Positions 44,923 through 53,765 of a DNA stretch of 64,000 nt are shown piece by piece. The notes beneath the pieces were generated by a model. It was not told the DNA's origin. It saw only the letters and a list, made by a program, of their open reading frames with translations, and searched no databases. Source of the stretch: Saccharothrix sp. NRRL B-16314 (GTDB lineage Bacteria; Actinomycetota; Actinomycetes; Mycobacteriales; Pseudonocardiaceae); the NCBI RefSeq assembly GCF_000716595.1, contig NZ_JNXC01000027.1, positions 1 to 64,000 on the forward strand. The letters are read 5' to 3'. Numbering within the stretch: the first letter of the stretch is position 1; each line of letters opens with the position of its first letter. The position numbers were made by a program, and so were the translations under genes.

Positions 44923-45441
44923 CTAGCGCGCCCAACCGGTGTAGTGCTGCGCAGTGCGCTTACCGCGCCGCTCGGTGCCTTGGTCGCGAGCGGGGGTCTG
45001 CAGTGCGGCGGAGGCGGCCCTGACCAACCAGGCGTTCAGCGACCGGCCTTCCTTCGCCGCAGCCTCTTCGATCGCGGCCTTGAGCTGTTCCGGGAGGCGG
45101 ACGTTGAACCGCACCGCCGGACCGTCCTCGAAGCCGGCCGCGGCGTCGTCGGCGGGTGCCGCGGCCCGGTCCGCCGTGTCTTCGAGCGGCTGCTCCGGCT
45201 GCGGCACCGTCACGACGAAGTTCGGGTCGCGGCCACGCAGCCGAACCTGGACCGAGCCGGGAGCCAGATCGCGGGTGATCTCGTCAGCCGCCGCGGAGAG
45301 GGCTTCGAGCAGCGCGAGCCGGATCGCCGACTCCATCGACACGGTCAACCGCTCGATCAGCACAGCGGCATCGCCACCGCCGGTCTCGGCGACGGTCAGC
45401 AACTCCCGACCGAGGGAATCCACGTACGGCGTCAGGTCCAT
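44923..45441 (-). CDS. Ribbon-helix-helix (HicB/Arc-like) regulator
   Basis: 172 residues. The C-terminal part holds the RHH motif RFNVRLPEQLKAAIEEAAAK followed by EGRSLNAWLVRAAS, as in Arc/HicB-type repressors. The N-terminal 100 residues are helical and acidic. No toxin gene is adjacent, so it is more likely the regulator of the DUF4097-ABC genes than an antitoxin. Direct repeats overlapping and preceding its ATG (45441) are candidate autoregulatory operators. Confidence 0.85.
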   Translation of the reverse strand: MDLTPYVDSLGRELLTVAETGGGDAAVLIERLTVSMESAIRLALLEALSAAADEITRDLAPGSVQVRLRGRDPNFVVTVPQPEQPLEDTADRAAAPADDAAAGFEDGPAVRFNVRLPEQLKAAIEEAAAKEGRSLNAWLVRAASAALQTPARDQGTERRGKRTAQHYTGWAR

Positions 45442-45471
45442 GGCACCACTCTGACACACCATGGCACCACA
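45439..45471. promoter_or_regulatory. Pair of direct repeats at the RHH gene start
   Basis: CATGGCACCAC occurs at 45439 and again at 45460, exactly 21 bases apart (two helical turns), overlapping the start codon. RHH proteins bind such phased direct repeats as dimers of dimers. Confidence 0.55.
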
Positions 45472-45501
45472 CGCAAGCCACATTGGCTCAGCCTGGCATC
45501 A

Positions 45502-45534
45502 CAGTGACTCACCAGTGGCTCACCAGTGGCTCAA
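45502..45534. repeat. 11-bp tandem repeat upstream of the RHH gene
   Basis: Three consecutive 11-mers (CAGTGACTCAC, CAGTGGCTCAC, CAGTGGCTCAA), with a related TTGGCTCAG at 45483. The period equals one helical turn, so protein could bind along one face of the DNA. Confidence 0.7.
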
Positions 45535-45673
45535 CCGCCGCTCACCCCCAGCCCTCACCAGCCAGTTCCTACACGCAAGCCGCCCCACCCTTCGACCCCA
45601 CGGTTCACAACCCGGCCACCCCAGCCGCCTCGCCACCCCAGCCGACCCGGTCACCGCCCCCGCCCCAATCGCC

Positions 45674-46426
45674 CTAATCTCCCCCTGCTGCATCTCCGGC
45701 TGCATCTCCTCCGGCTGCCAGACGATCGAGCCATTCGCCGAGCAGGTGCTGTTCGGCGCTGCTGAGCGTGGTCTGCTCGGGCAGCAAGGCGCGCAGGGTC
45801 CGGGCGGCACTGGCGGGGCCCGCGTCGCGCACGGCGGGCTTCTCGTAGGTGACGGCGCCGACCATCGATTCACGCATGGCGGTGAGCAGGGCAGGGTCCC
45901 GCTGGTCATCGGGCAGCGACAGCCAGGTGAGCACGGCACCGCGCGCCGTCGCGTGGACGATGGAGGCGGCCAGCCCTTCACCGACGCGGAGCCAACCGCC
46001 GGCAGCGAGCCGGTGGATGCGCCCCAGCAGGATCCGCATGCCCGCCTGGAACGCGGCCGACGTCGTCCCACGCCTGGGTTCGCCGTACATCAGCGCGTAC
46101 AGCGAGGGATTGGCCAGCCCGAACTCGACCGCGAGATCCCAGCCCGCCCGCAGGTCGTCAACCGGATCGCGAGGATGGGCGTCCGCGTGCTTGGCGGCGA
46201 GGAAGGTCGCGTAGCCGTGTTCGGCCACCGCCTCCAGCAGCCCGTCCTTGTCGCCGAACAGGCGGTAGATCACCGGGGCCTGCACCCCGGCCGCCGCCGC
46301 GACCGCGCGGGTGGTCACCGCGTCGCGCCCCGCCTTCGCGAGCAGGTCCGCCGCAGCCTCGACGACCCGCTGGCGCGTGACCTCACGGCCGTCAGTCGTG
46401 GTGCCAGACTCCACCTCATCCTGCAT
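45674..46426 (-). CDS. TetR-family regulator
   Basis: 250 residues. The helix-turn-helix RQRVVEAAADLLAKAGRDAVTTRAV...VIYRLFGDK is typical. The ligand-binding domain is followed by an Ala/Gly/Asp-rich tail. It is divergent from the amidohydrolase gene; the intergenic palindrome at 46427 overlaps its promoter. It probably represses both. Confidence 0.9.
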   Translation of the reverse strand: MQDEVESGTTTDGREVTRQRVVEAAADLLAKAGRDAVTTRAVAAAAGVQAPVIYRLFGDKDGLLEAVAEHGYATFLAAKHADAHPRDPVDDLRAGWDLAVEFGLANPSLYALMYGEPRRGTTSAAFQAGMRILLGRIHRLAAGGWLRVGEGLAASIVHATARGAVLTWLSLPDDQRDPALLTAMRESMVGAVTYEKPAVRDAGPASAARTLRALLPEQTTLSSAEQHLLGEWLDRLAAGGDAAGDAAGGD

Positions 46427-46439
46427 GTATCAACGATAC
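46427..46439. promoter_or_regulatory. TetR-type operator candidate
   Basis: A perfect dyad GTATC-AAC-GATAC directly upstream of the TetR start; a related TTATCGTCGCTATC lies about 40 bases further right, toward the amidohydrolase. Confidence 0.55.
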
Positions 46440-46522
46440 CACCGGCTTGTTGCCACCGATTCGAGCGCCTGTTATCGTCGCTATCGCCTTCACGAAATCA
46501 ACGGAAACACAAGGGGTGCGCC

Positions 46523-47569
46523 ATGCCGGAACGGTTGCGAATCGTGGGCCTTGAGGAACACGTGGTCCTGCCAGTCGTGCTCGACGCGTGGAGCAGGGCA
46601 GGGGTGTCGCCGCACGGCTACGGCGACGACCACCCGGTCACACGGCGGCTGCGTGACGTCGGCGATCAGCGCCTGGCAGACATGGACGACCAGGGACTGG
46701 ACGTCGCGGTGCTGTCCCTCGCCACGCCGGGCGTGCAGAACCTGGCGGCGGCCGATGCGGTGAGCGTCGCCCGCGAGGCCAACGACGCCCTCGCCGAGAT
46801 CGTCGACACGAACCCGGACCGGTTCCAAGCACTCGCGGTGATCCCGACGCCGTCGCCCGAGCACGCCGCGGTGGAGTTGGAACGCGCGGTCACCCATCTC
46901 GGCTTCCGCGGCGCGATGCTCTACGGGCGCACAGGTGACAAGCCGGCCGACTCGCCGGAGTTCGACGACCTCTACGGCATCGCGGAGAAACTGCGCGTGC
47001 CACTGCACTTCCACCCGCAGACCCCGCCCTGGGCGGTCCACGAGGCGTACTACTCGGGACTGCCCAACGGCGTGGGCCCGGCGCTGGCGACCGCCGGTCT
47101 GGGCTGGTACTACGACCTGGGCGTGCAGTACCTACGAATGATCTTCTCCGGCGTGTTCGACCGCCACCCCGAACTCCAGGTGATCGCCGGCCACTGGGGC
47201 GAAGTCGTCCTGTTCTACTTGGACCACATCGGAATCCTGCAGGGCATGGCGAAACTGGAGCGCCCCCTGGCCGACTACTTCCGCCAGAACTTCTGGGTGG
47301 CCGGGAGCGGCACGGTCAGCGAGCGCTACCTGAGGTGGACGGCCGAGGTCGTCGGGACGGACAGGATGCTGTACTCGACGGACTACCCCTACACCTTCGG
47401 CACACGCCCCGGCGGTTTCCCGTTCCTGGACACCAGCAACGGCGCCGCCCGCACCTTCCTAGAACAGGCGCCGTTCACGGACGAGGAAAAAGCCGCCATC
47501 GGCTCCGGCAACTGGAACCGCCTGACCGGCCACATCCCCACCAACCACCGCCCCCACCAACCGGCCTGA
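46523..47569 (+). CDS. Amidohydrolase-2 (ACMSD-like) family hydrolase/decarboxylase
   Basis: 348 residues with the metal-dependent TIM-barrel pattern: an N-terminal GLEEHVVLP in place of the usual HxH, FHPQTPPW, VIAGHWGEVVLFYLDHI and the C-terminal metal Asp in MLYSTDYPY. The relatives include ACMSD and gamma-resorcylate decarboxylase. The substrate may be an aromatic acid; the divergent TetR likely senses it. A weak AAGGGG precedes the ATG at 46523. Confidence 0.87.
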   Translation: MPERLRIVGLEEHVVLPVVLDAWSRAGVSPHGYGDDHPVTRRLRDVGDQRLADMDDQGLDVAVLSLATPGVQNLAAADAVSVAREANDALAEIVDTNPDRFQALAVIPTPSPEHAAVELERAVTHLGFRGAMLYGRTGDKPADSPEFDDLYGIAEKLRVPLHFHPQTPPWAVHEAYYSGLPNGVGPALATAGLGWYYDLGVQYLRMIFSGVFDRHPELQVIAGHWGEVVLFYLDHIGILQGMAKLERPLADYFRQNFWVAGSGTVSERYLRWTAEVVGTDRMLYSTDYPYTFGTRPGGFPFLDTSNGAARTFLEQAPFTDEEKAAIGSGNWNRLTGHIPTNHRPHQPA

Positions 47570-47648
47570 CCCCACATCGCCACGACCCAATTCCGCGACA
47601 AACGACAGCAGTTCAACGATCAGCACTCCGACCTGCGACGAACTGCGC

Positions 47649-47782
47649 TCAGTCGTCCTCCGCCACCTCTTCGCCGACCACCTCGCCGCCGTTCCACACG
47701 ACCCGGGCGGTGGTGACGACGACGTCGTCGCCACCGCTGATCAGCCGGCGGGTGAGGACCAGGTCGAGGTCCGTCGAGCCAC
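47649..47782 (-). pseudogene. C-terminal gene remnant of unknown origin
   Basis: A coherent frame of about 43 codons (STDLDLVLTRRLISGGDDVV ... EEVAEDD, stop) breaks off abruptly at about 47782, where a different coding frame on the other strand begins. The codon use is typical of the genome. It looks like the tail of a gene cut by the rearrangement that made the island. Confidence 0.35.
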
Positions 47783-48064
47783 CACATCCCGGTGGGAATG
47801 GATCTGCACAACAACGAGGTCGGCCGCAACATCGCGCAGGCCAACCCCGACGCGAGTCCCGAGCAGTTGGCGAATCTGGTCGAACAGGCGGTCAAGGACG
47901 GCAAGATGGTGGTCATCGACAAGAACGACACCCTCGTGCCCTCCAACGAGGTACCACCTGGCGAGACTCGCGAGACCAGGAAAACACCGTGGCCCACGGA
48001 CAACCCCGGGCGCAACGACGACCACGACCCCGGCAAGCCGTCGGCTACTCCGGACCAATACTGA
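47783..48064 (+). pseudogene. C-terminal fragment of a polymorphic toxin (DUF6973-like)
   Basis: About 90 codons ending at TGA 48064. The segment HIPVGMDLHNNEVGRNIAQANP resembles the end of DUF6973-type toxin domains (M-D-x-HNN-x-x-G motif). The following EDGKMVVIDKNDTLVPSNE-like stretch and hydrophilic Pro/Asp-rich tail fit a toxin C-terminus. The frame has no start and its 5' end abuts another remnant, so secretion and linker domains have been lost. The lipoprotein gene two bases downstream would be its immunity partner. Confidence 0.5.
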
Positions 48065-48066
48065 TC

Positions 48067-48513
48067 ATGCGCTCGATAGTGACCCTGATCGCCCTGCTTG
48101 CCCTGCTGGCAGGATGCAGCGAGACCGCCTCAGGAGTGACGGTGGAATTCGACGAGAACCTCGAAAAGGCGATCGGCGATCTGGCCCGCTCGGACGACTC
48201 CAGCCCGCTCAAGGAGCTGGCACCCGGTGATTGGACCTCAGTGCGCGTCCTCACCGGGCCCGCATCCGGCACGCGGATCGAGCGGGAGTTGGGTCGGCCC
48301 GTCGAGCTGGACGGCGACGGTACCTACGACGGCGATTACGTTCAGGACGGCAACCTGCTGGTGTTCCAGCGTGATGGCGAGACCGTGCGGATGGTCAGCC
48401 TCGGACAACTCGCCGCGCTCGCCGACGGCGAGTACGCCGCGGACGTGGTCCTGCAAGCGCGCGGTGGCGCCATAACCATGACCGGCCCGGACGGCCGCCC
48501 CGCAGGCCGCTGA
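48067..48513 (+). CDS. Small lipoprotein, possible immunity protein
   Basis: 148 residues. The signal sequence MRSIVTLIALLALLAGCSET has a good lipobox (LAGC, Cys17). The mature part is acidic and beta-rich (RELGRPVELDGDGTYDGDY) with no known motif. It starts two bases after the toxin fragment's stop without its own ribosome site, so it was translationally coupled to it. An extracytoplasmic immunity role is inferred from position only. Confidence 0.65.
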   Translation: MRSIVTLIALLALLAGCSETASGVTVEFDENLEKAIGDLARSDDSSPLKELAPGDWTSVRVLTGPASGTRIERELGRPVELDGDGTYDGDYVQDGNLLVFQRDGETVRMVSLGQLAALADGEYAADVVLQARGGAITMTGPDGRPAGR

Positions 48514-48790
48514 CCCCGCCGGCGGGTCCCCAGCATCGCATCCCGTCGTCTCCACGTACTCGAACAACACTGCCAGGGTGTAGCGACATTCGAGGAGTTC
48601 CCAGTCGTGGTGCCCGTCGTAGCCGAGGCTGCCGTACTCCGGGTCGACGAGGTAGAGCTTCCACAACGCCATCTCCGTGCGGGCGATATTGGGGCTCATG
48701 TTGCCGCGCCACATGGCGGTGAACAGGAAGTCCACGTCGACCCGCTTGCCCGGCGGGCAGTTGGCCGGCGCCGCGCGACCGCCTGTCGCC
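48514..48790 (-). pseudogene. Internal fragment of a larger unknown protein
   Basis: About 85 codons in one frame (PPGKRVDVDFLFTAMWRGN ... HHDWELLECRYTLAVLF ... VETTGCDAG) without a natural start or end; the part left of 48540 loses coherence. The dense aromatic pattern indicates a genuine, formerly longer protein. The parent family is not recognised. It lies convergent with the lipoprotein gene. Confidence 0.45.
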
Positions 48791-48881
48791 GGGCCTTGGC
48801 CGCAGTGAGCACGTTGCGGGGCCCGTCCGGAGCGGCCTTCGTTTTCCTATGCTGCCGTCACCGGATGTCGGAGGTGCGCGA

Positions 48882-50258
48882 GTGGTGACAGGTGGCGACC
48901 TGGTGGCGATGGTCGAGCGACTAGCTCCAGCCGGCACGTCCGAGCGGCCGGTGCGGCATCAAGGAATATTGCTGTTGTGGGCGATCGGCAGAGCGGCTCA
49001 AGGGTTGCCGCGGTTGGCGCGTTGGACCGATGCGCAGGAAGAGTTGCGGCCACTGCTCACCGCCCTGGGACGCGAGGGGAGTCGCCCGACGCCGCAGTAC
49101 CCGTTCGTAGCGTTGGCCAAGACGCAGTGGTGGGAACTGCCTGAGGTACTCGAGGAAATCCCTAGTGCTCATGGTTCAGCTCCGCTGAAGTGGTTGAACG
49201 AGCGCAACCCGCAGGGTGGGCTTCCCCGTGAGGTCTACGACCTGCTCGCCACCAACGTGGAGGCTCGCGACGCTGTCGTCCAGGCGTTGCTTCACCGGTT
49301 CTTCCGCGACAGCCCGACGGCTGAAGTGCTGAGACTGACCGGCCTGGACGACACCGGTGCCGGTCTGGCGGAAACGCAGGCGGACGTTGTCCGGGCCGAG
49401 AACTCGTTACGAAGCCCTGACGACCGCGAGCGAACCGGTCCTCCTGTGGCGTCGAAGAGCAGAACGCAGGGCCTGGCATCCCGAAGCGATCCTCTGCTGG
49501 GCTTACCGAAGGCCGTCGACCTGCTCAGAGACCTCATCGGGATCGAGATCCGGACCGTGTCCGGCAAGTCGAACACCATCCTGCACGTGCGGGGCGACGA
49601 CGTCATGGTGAAAACGGGACGCTCGCCCGAGGGACAACCCGTACCGGTGAGCGCCGTGCAGAAGGGCTTGGACCTGCTCGCCGCCCGGGGATCGGTACGG
49701 GTGGCCCCCGACGAATTGGGGCACCGAAGTTCGTTCGTGGGTGCTGTGCTGGCGGTTCTGCCCGGCGCGCGGTTCACCGGTGACCCCGCCGTGGTGGTGC
49801 TCGACGAGCTGTCGGTCGACGACACCGCCGGCGACCACCACAACGGCCGGCTCGACTCGGTTGCCCAGGTGAAGATCAGGCTGGAACAAAAGCGGTTGCG
49901 CAGCCTGCTCGCCGATCACCGGACATCCGCGCAGTGCGCCCTCTGCGGCGATCTGTTCCCACTGGACTTCCTCGTCGCCGCCCACATCAAGAAGCGGGCC
50001 TCGTGCACTGATGACGAACGCCGTGACCTCGAGAACGTAGCGATGCTTGCCTGCACGTTCGGCTGCGACGCGCTCTACGAATCCGGCTGGATCACCGTCG
50101 ACGACAACGGACTCGTACGGGCACGACCACTGCACAGAGTTCCGCATGGCAACATGCGCGACCGTCTCAGCCACTTGAGGGGACGCTCGTGCACTGCCTA
50201 CACACCCTCATCGGCACCCTACTTCGAGTGGCACCGTACGACGATCTTCGAGGCTTGA
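48882..50258 (+). CDS. SBD-HNH type IV restriction endonuclease (phosphorothioate-DNA binding)
   Basis: 458 residues. The N-terminal 110 (VRHQGILLLWAIGRAAQG ... PTPQYPFVALAKTQWWELP) resemble the sulfur-binding domain of ScoMcrA-type enzymes that read phosphorothioated DNA. A central region (about 185-330) is unassigned. The C-terminus is an HNH nuclease: CALCGDLFP, FLVAAHIKKRASC, DLENVAMLAC and GCDALYESG. It would cleave DNA bearing Dnd-type modification. No dnd genes are in the window, as expected for a host that restricts such DNA. The GTG start at 48882 has GGAGG seven bases upstream. Confidence 0.75.
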   Translation: MVTGGDLVAMVERLAPAGTSERPVRHQGILLLWAIGRAAQGLPRLARWTDAQEELRPLLTALGREGSRPTPQYPFVALAKTQWWELPEVLEEIPSAHGSAPLKWLNERNPQGGLPREVYDLLATNVEARDAVVQALLHRFFRDSPTAEVLRLTGLDDTGAGLAETQADVVRAENSLRSPDDRERTGPPVASKSRTQGLASRSDPLLGLPKAVDLLRDLIGIEIRTVSGKSNTILHVRGDDVMVKTGRSPEGQPVPVSAVQKGLDLLAARGSVRVAPDELGHRSSFVGAVLAVLPGARFTGDPAVVVLDELSVDDTAGDHHNGRLDSVAQVKIRLEQKRLRSLLADHRTSAQCALCGDLFPLDFLVAAHIKKRASCTDDERRDLENVAMLACTFGCDALYESGWITVDDNGLVRARPLHRVPHGNMRDRLSHLRGRSCTAYTPSSAPYFEWHRTTIFEA

Positions 50259-50569
50259 CGGTCTCACCGCTGGGACTCCCGCACGGTTGTTGCGGTCCTG
50301 TGGGAAACCACGCCGTTCCTCGCTCCTGCCGGCCCGCAGCGGCATGTCGATGCCCGCGAACCGTCCCCCACACTCCGGGATTCACCCCTGGCCACCACTT
50401 CGCGTATCAGACAGGCTCTTCCGGCCGGCCGTGCGTCGCCGCAAACGGAAAGTACCAATTCGTTCACCGACAGTAGTACGGGTGCACCGTACATCCGGTG
50501 AAACCCTTTGGAGTCTTCCTGCGATATGCCGTCAGTAGGGACCTCACCTGCTCTGAAAGGTCCACAATC
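50259..50569. other. Intergenic stretch, no gene seen
   Basis: About 310 bases between the restriction enzyme and the HHH protein. No frame with family character or ribosome site was seen; base composition is less GC-biased than coding sequence. GAAAGG near 50555 is the probable ribosome site of the next gene. Confidence 0.4.
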
Positions 50570-51259
50570 ATGAGCCTTCTTCGGCGCGCACGCGGTACGT
50601 GGTACTTCGTCGTGGTGATCGCGAGCGCGGGCATCTTCACCGCTGTGCCGTTCGCTCACGCCGCTCACCGCCTGCGGAGGCCATCGCTGTGGTGGTGGAC
50701 CGCGCTCTACACCGCAGCTGCCGTCGCGTTGCTCTTCATCATGCCGTCCTCACAGGGCCAGACCGCGGCGTCGACCACGGACGTGCGCAGCACGCTCGGC
50801 GCTCTCGGCGCCATCGCGATCATGGTCGCCGCCTGCATCCAGCTCAGCGGTATCCGGCGCGACGTCTACGGGCTTCCTCAACCCGTCCGACCGCCCCTGC
50901 AGCCGCAGCCATCTTGGGGTGCAGACCCCGCTGTCGCCGCGGCACTGGCGCTGCGGGCCAAACGAGAGGAAGCCCGCACGCTCGTCGCACGGGACCCGGC
51001 GCTCGCACGGGACCTCCGGATCGGTCGACCGGATCTACCACGGCAGTTCGACGACGGCGGCCTGGTGGACATCAACACCGCACCATCGTCCGTCATCGCG
51101 CAGTGCTGCGGACTCGACGACCGCGCCGCGGAGCAGATCGAACGCGCCCGCCAACAGCACCCCGTCCCCTTCCAGTCGGTCGATGAACTGCTCGTCTTCG
51201 CCGAGCTGGACGTCAGCTCGTGGGATCTGATCCGCGAACGAGCGGTTGTCTATCCGTAA
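50570..51259 (+). CDS. Membrane protein with C-terminal helix-hairpin-helix
   Basis: 229 residues. Three hydrophobic segments (about 10-30, 42-58, 77-95) are followed by a charged region and a ComEA-like helix-hairpin-helix at the C-terminus (VDINTAPSSVIAQCCGLDD ... FQSVDELLVFAEL). HHH domains of this type bind DNA or proteins; with a membrane anchor it could act in DNA uptake or as a membrane-tethered adaptor. Start ATG 50570. Confidence 0.75.
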   Translation: MSLLRRARGTWYFVVVIASAGIFTAVPFAHAAHRLRRPSLWWWTALYTAAAVALLFIMPSSQGQTAASTTDVRSTLGALGAIAIMVAACIQLSGIRRDVYGLPQPVRPPLQPQPSWGADPAVAAALALRAKREEARTLVARDPALARDLRIGRPDLPRQFDDGGLVDINTAPSSVIAQCCGLDDRAAEQIERARQQHPVPFQSVDELLVFAELDVSSWDLIRERAVVYP

Positions 51260-52221
51260 GGCACAGCTCCCTGCCCAAGATCCGCCAACGCCTCGCCACT
51301 ACCAGCCCCGAACCGGCGGCCCACCGAACGCATCCCCACCAACCGGCTCACAGCGACAACGCACGACCAAGGGCGAGCTGACCGCGCTCGGCGAAGTACT
51401 CGACCTGATCCTGCTCCCAGCCTCCACCGCAGTGCGGACCGGCTCGAACGATCCGCCGTCGCCTTCGAGCCGGTCATCCGTCCCGCGTCGCAGTCGACCA
51501 TGTCAGCGCGCTGCATCGCGGTGTCCAGGCGGCCTGGAAGCACCCGCGCTCCGCGGGGACGGTGTCGGGCTGGCCAGCACCCGTGCACCCGAGCGGACCC
51601 GCATCCACTTGCGGGCCGCGTACGCGCCGATCGCCGGACCGAACCTCGCCGGCCTGGTCAGCAGGCGCACGCTCGACAACGCCCACAGCCCCGCACGAGC
51701 ACTGACCCTGCGCGCCCGCCGCCTCGGCGAAAGACACGCATCCCGCCCACGAACCCAAGCAGCCAATGCCAGCCACACCGCAGCGCCCCCACCGCTCTGC
51801 ACCTACAGGAACCACAGACGCGGCGCCGCTGAACACCCCACGTCTCGGTCACCACCATCAGCGATGTCCTCGTACGACGCTTCCCCAGCACCCACCTGCC
51901 CACCCCTGCAACCTCCAGGACACGCCCTCCCGACCCAGGCACCGCGCCTCACCCCCAGCGCACGCCCGCCGCACGATCCGCGAACGACACCGCTCGTTAT
52001 GCCCCAGCACCATTCCGGCTTCTGGTATCTCCTGCTCGGGGTTGGCCGACAAGCACCACCGGAGAGCGGGTTCCGCGCCGCCAGGTGCACTCATGCCTGG
52101 CAGCAGCCAGCCCGGAATCAACCCGGTGGATTCGCGCTACCCGCAAGGCGTTGCGCCCTAGACTTCGGCAGCCAACGCCGACGACGTCCGGCCGTTGCAC
52201 GCGTCAGCGGGAGGAGATCGC
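51260..52221. other. Long non-coding or decayed region
   Basis: About 960 bases where several frames are open but none has domain character, a ribosome site or consistent third-position GC. Low-complexity CACC/CCGC runs are common. It is probably degenerate DNA of the accessory island. The right end (52205-52216) holds a good GGAGGAG ribosome site for the next small gene. Confidence 0.45.
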
Positions 52222-52686
52222 ATGCAGGACCCTTCGGACTCGATGGAGATCGCCGAGCCTGAGGAGAACGGCCGGAGCGATACCACCGACTCGCCTGCTG
52301 AGGACGCTCCGACATCCGACTCGGACAGCGACTCGACGACGACGTCGACGGTCCTCGTGGAAGTGCTTCCAGGGGTGGCTATCGTCGGCGGTGAGGTCCC
52401 GCCGGAGCTGAAGCCCGATCTGATCGACTTCGGGATCGTTCCGGCTGCCGACCGCAAGCAGATCTCAGCGATCCTCGCCTCGATCGGGAGGTACATCAAC
52501 CGCGCGGCGTGGCGAAGCGGATATAACGGAATGGATGTTGACGCTTACCAAGTGCGTGGAGGCGGCAGCCGGGTACCGGTGGATGCTCGGCCGGACCACA
52601 GCGCGCGACGCTTGGAGAACGGCTGCTCCGGAGCGAGCGTCGGCTCCGTCGCGAAGCGCCGGGTTCGAACGCGTGTCCTTCTTTGA
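52222..52686 (+). CDS. Hypothetical protein, probably frameshifted at its 3' end
   Basis: About 154 codons from ATG 52222 behind GGGAGGAGA. The first 100 residues are acidic, Ser/Thr/Asp-rich (DSDSDSTTTSTVLVEVLPGV) and end in a helical segment RKQISAILASIGRYINRAA that looks genuine. From about 52540 the frame becomes Arg/Gly/Ser-rich and unconvincing, while another frame (AAGYRWMLGRTTARDAW) looks better, suggesting a frameshift. Function unknown; treat the C-terminus with caution. Confidence 0.5.
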   Translation: MQDPSDSMEIAEPEENGRSDTTDSPAEDAPTSDSDSDSTTTSTVLVEVLPGVAIVGGEVPPELKPDLIDFGIVPAADRKQISAILASIGRYINRAAWRSGYNGMDVDAYQVRGGGSRVPVDARPDHSARRLENGCSGASVGSVAKRRVRTRVLL

Positions 52687-52883
52687 CAGAAGTTCTACTC
52701 AGACAGTCGACCAGCCTCGGATTTTGCGCCTGTAGTTGAGTTTACCGACCGACTCGGCTTGTTCAGGCCTCTGTCCTGGCACTTCCCATCGCGGACATGT
52801 GCGCGACGGTGAACCTGAACGAGGGTCGGAGCGGACGAAGTTCACCCTTATGGGGGCATCGGTGGCCGCGACACGCGCAGACG

Positions 52884-52913
52884 AAGGGGCGCCCTGCAAA
52901 CAGGGCGCCCCTT
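52884..52913. terminator. Strong hairpin terminator
   Basis: A perfect 13-bp stem (AAGGGGCGCCCTG/CAGGGCGCCCCTT) with a CAAA loop. It sits at the 3' end of the leftward small membrane-protein gene and can also stop rightward transcription. Confidence 0.9.
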
Positions 52914-52935
52914 TGGATCTTTCCGCTTCAACCGG

Positions 52936-53286
52936 TCAGGCGGTGTTGAGGACCGGCTTGTTCATGAAGGTGTTCACGCCCAGCAAAATCAGAATTACGA
53001 GCTGAACGGTGATCAGTCCGACCGTTGCCCAGTGCGGAAGATCCTCAGGCACAGCCTTCAACGTCATCGCCGGCGCGGCGAGCGCGCCGACGACCAACAG
53101 CACGGTGACCGCCGCCTCGAGAAGCTGGGAGGCATGGCTCGACGGCATAGACACATCCACCGCGAACTCTCCCTTCTCGATGCGCAACCGCGCCTCGTGG
53201 GTGGGACGTTCGTCCCCGATCGACTCCAACTCGGCGAAGACCGTAGCTTCGATCGGAACTTCGCCGTCGTGCGCCGGGTTGTCCAA
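52936..53286 (-). CDS. Small two-helix membrane protein
   Basis: 116 residues. An acidic N-terminus of about 50 residues is followed by two hydrophobic segments (AAVTVLLVVGALAAPAM and VGLITVQLVILILLGVN). No motif is recognised. The following terminator at 52884 and GAAAGGAC ribosome site upstream (about 53290) support it as a real gene. Function unknown. Confidence 0.65.
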   Translation of the reverse strand: MDNPAHDGEVPIEATVFAELESIGDERPTHEARLRIEKGEFAVDVSMPSSHASQLLEAAVTVLLVVGALAAPAMTLKAVPEDLPHWATVGLITVQLVILILLGVNTFMNKPVLNTA

Positions 53287-53765
53287 GTCCGGTCCTTTCT
53301 CTTGCGGATCTCACAGGCCCCTGCTGGGACTGGAGGTCCGGACGGGCGTCATGCCCCACCCCCTGGAGGGGCTCGACGCCCAGCACGGGTCACGCAGGCA
53401 GCTGGACGGGCTGCCGCCCGTGATTCAGAGAAGCGGCTGACCTCCCTGGGGATGTGTCAGCTGCTCCTCTGGATCACCGCGTGGATCGGTGACGCAGCAA
53501 GTGGTCATTTCGCTCTCCTCGTTCTCTCCGGGTTCGGCGACGGGATGTCGCCGTAGCGGCAACCCTCGCGGCTGCCGTAGGAGAAGTCTGGCATGCTCGA
53601 GGCACCTAAGCAACACTTCTCACACATTTTCTGTGTCAAGTGATGGTGTCGAAGTGTGTGATCTGCGAGGATGGGGGGACCTGGACGCAGAACTGCACCG
53701 GGAGTCACGGAGGGAGTACAGCTATTTCACCGTCGAACGAAGCGGAGGCCGTAGAAGGGCCTGCG
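53287..53765. other. Intergenic stretch, divergent promoters
   Basis: About 480 bases with no supported gene. It includes a Leu-rich open stretch near 53455-53540 that lacks a start and a ribosome site. It separates the leftward membrane protein from the rightward small RHH-like gene, so promoters for both are expected here. The AT-richer segment at 53590-53650 is the likeliest site for the latter. Confidence 0.4.

Noticed and set aside
44923..45441. HicAB toxin-antitoxin pair
   Set aside because: The HicB/Arc-like regulator has no small HicA-type toxin beside it; the neighbour is a DUF4097-ABC operon.
51250..52200. Overlapping open frames of 60-340 codons
   Set aside because: None has a recognisable fold, ribosome site or consistent codon bias; annotated as non-coding or decayed.
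52640..52690. GGTTCGAAC resembling a tRNA T-loop
   Set aside because: The flanking bases do not pair as a T-stem and no acceptor or anticodon arm fits; it is chance.
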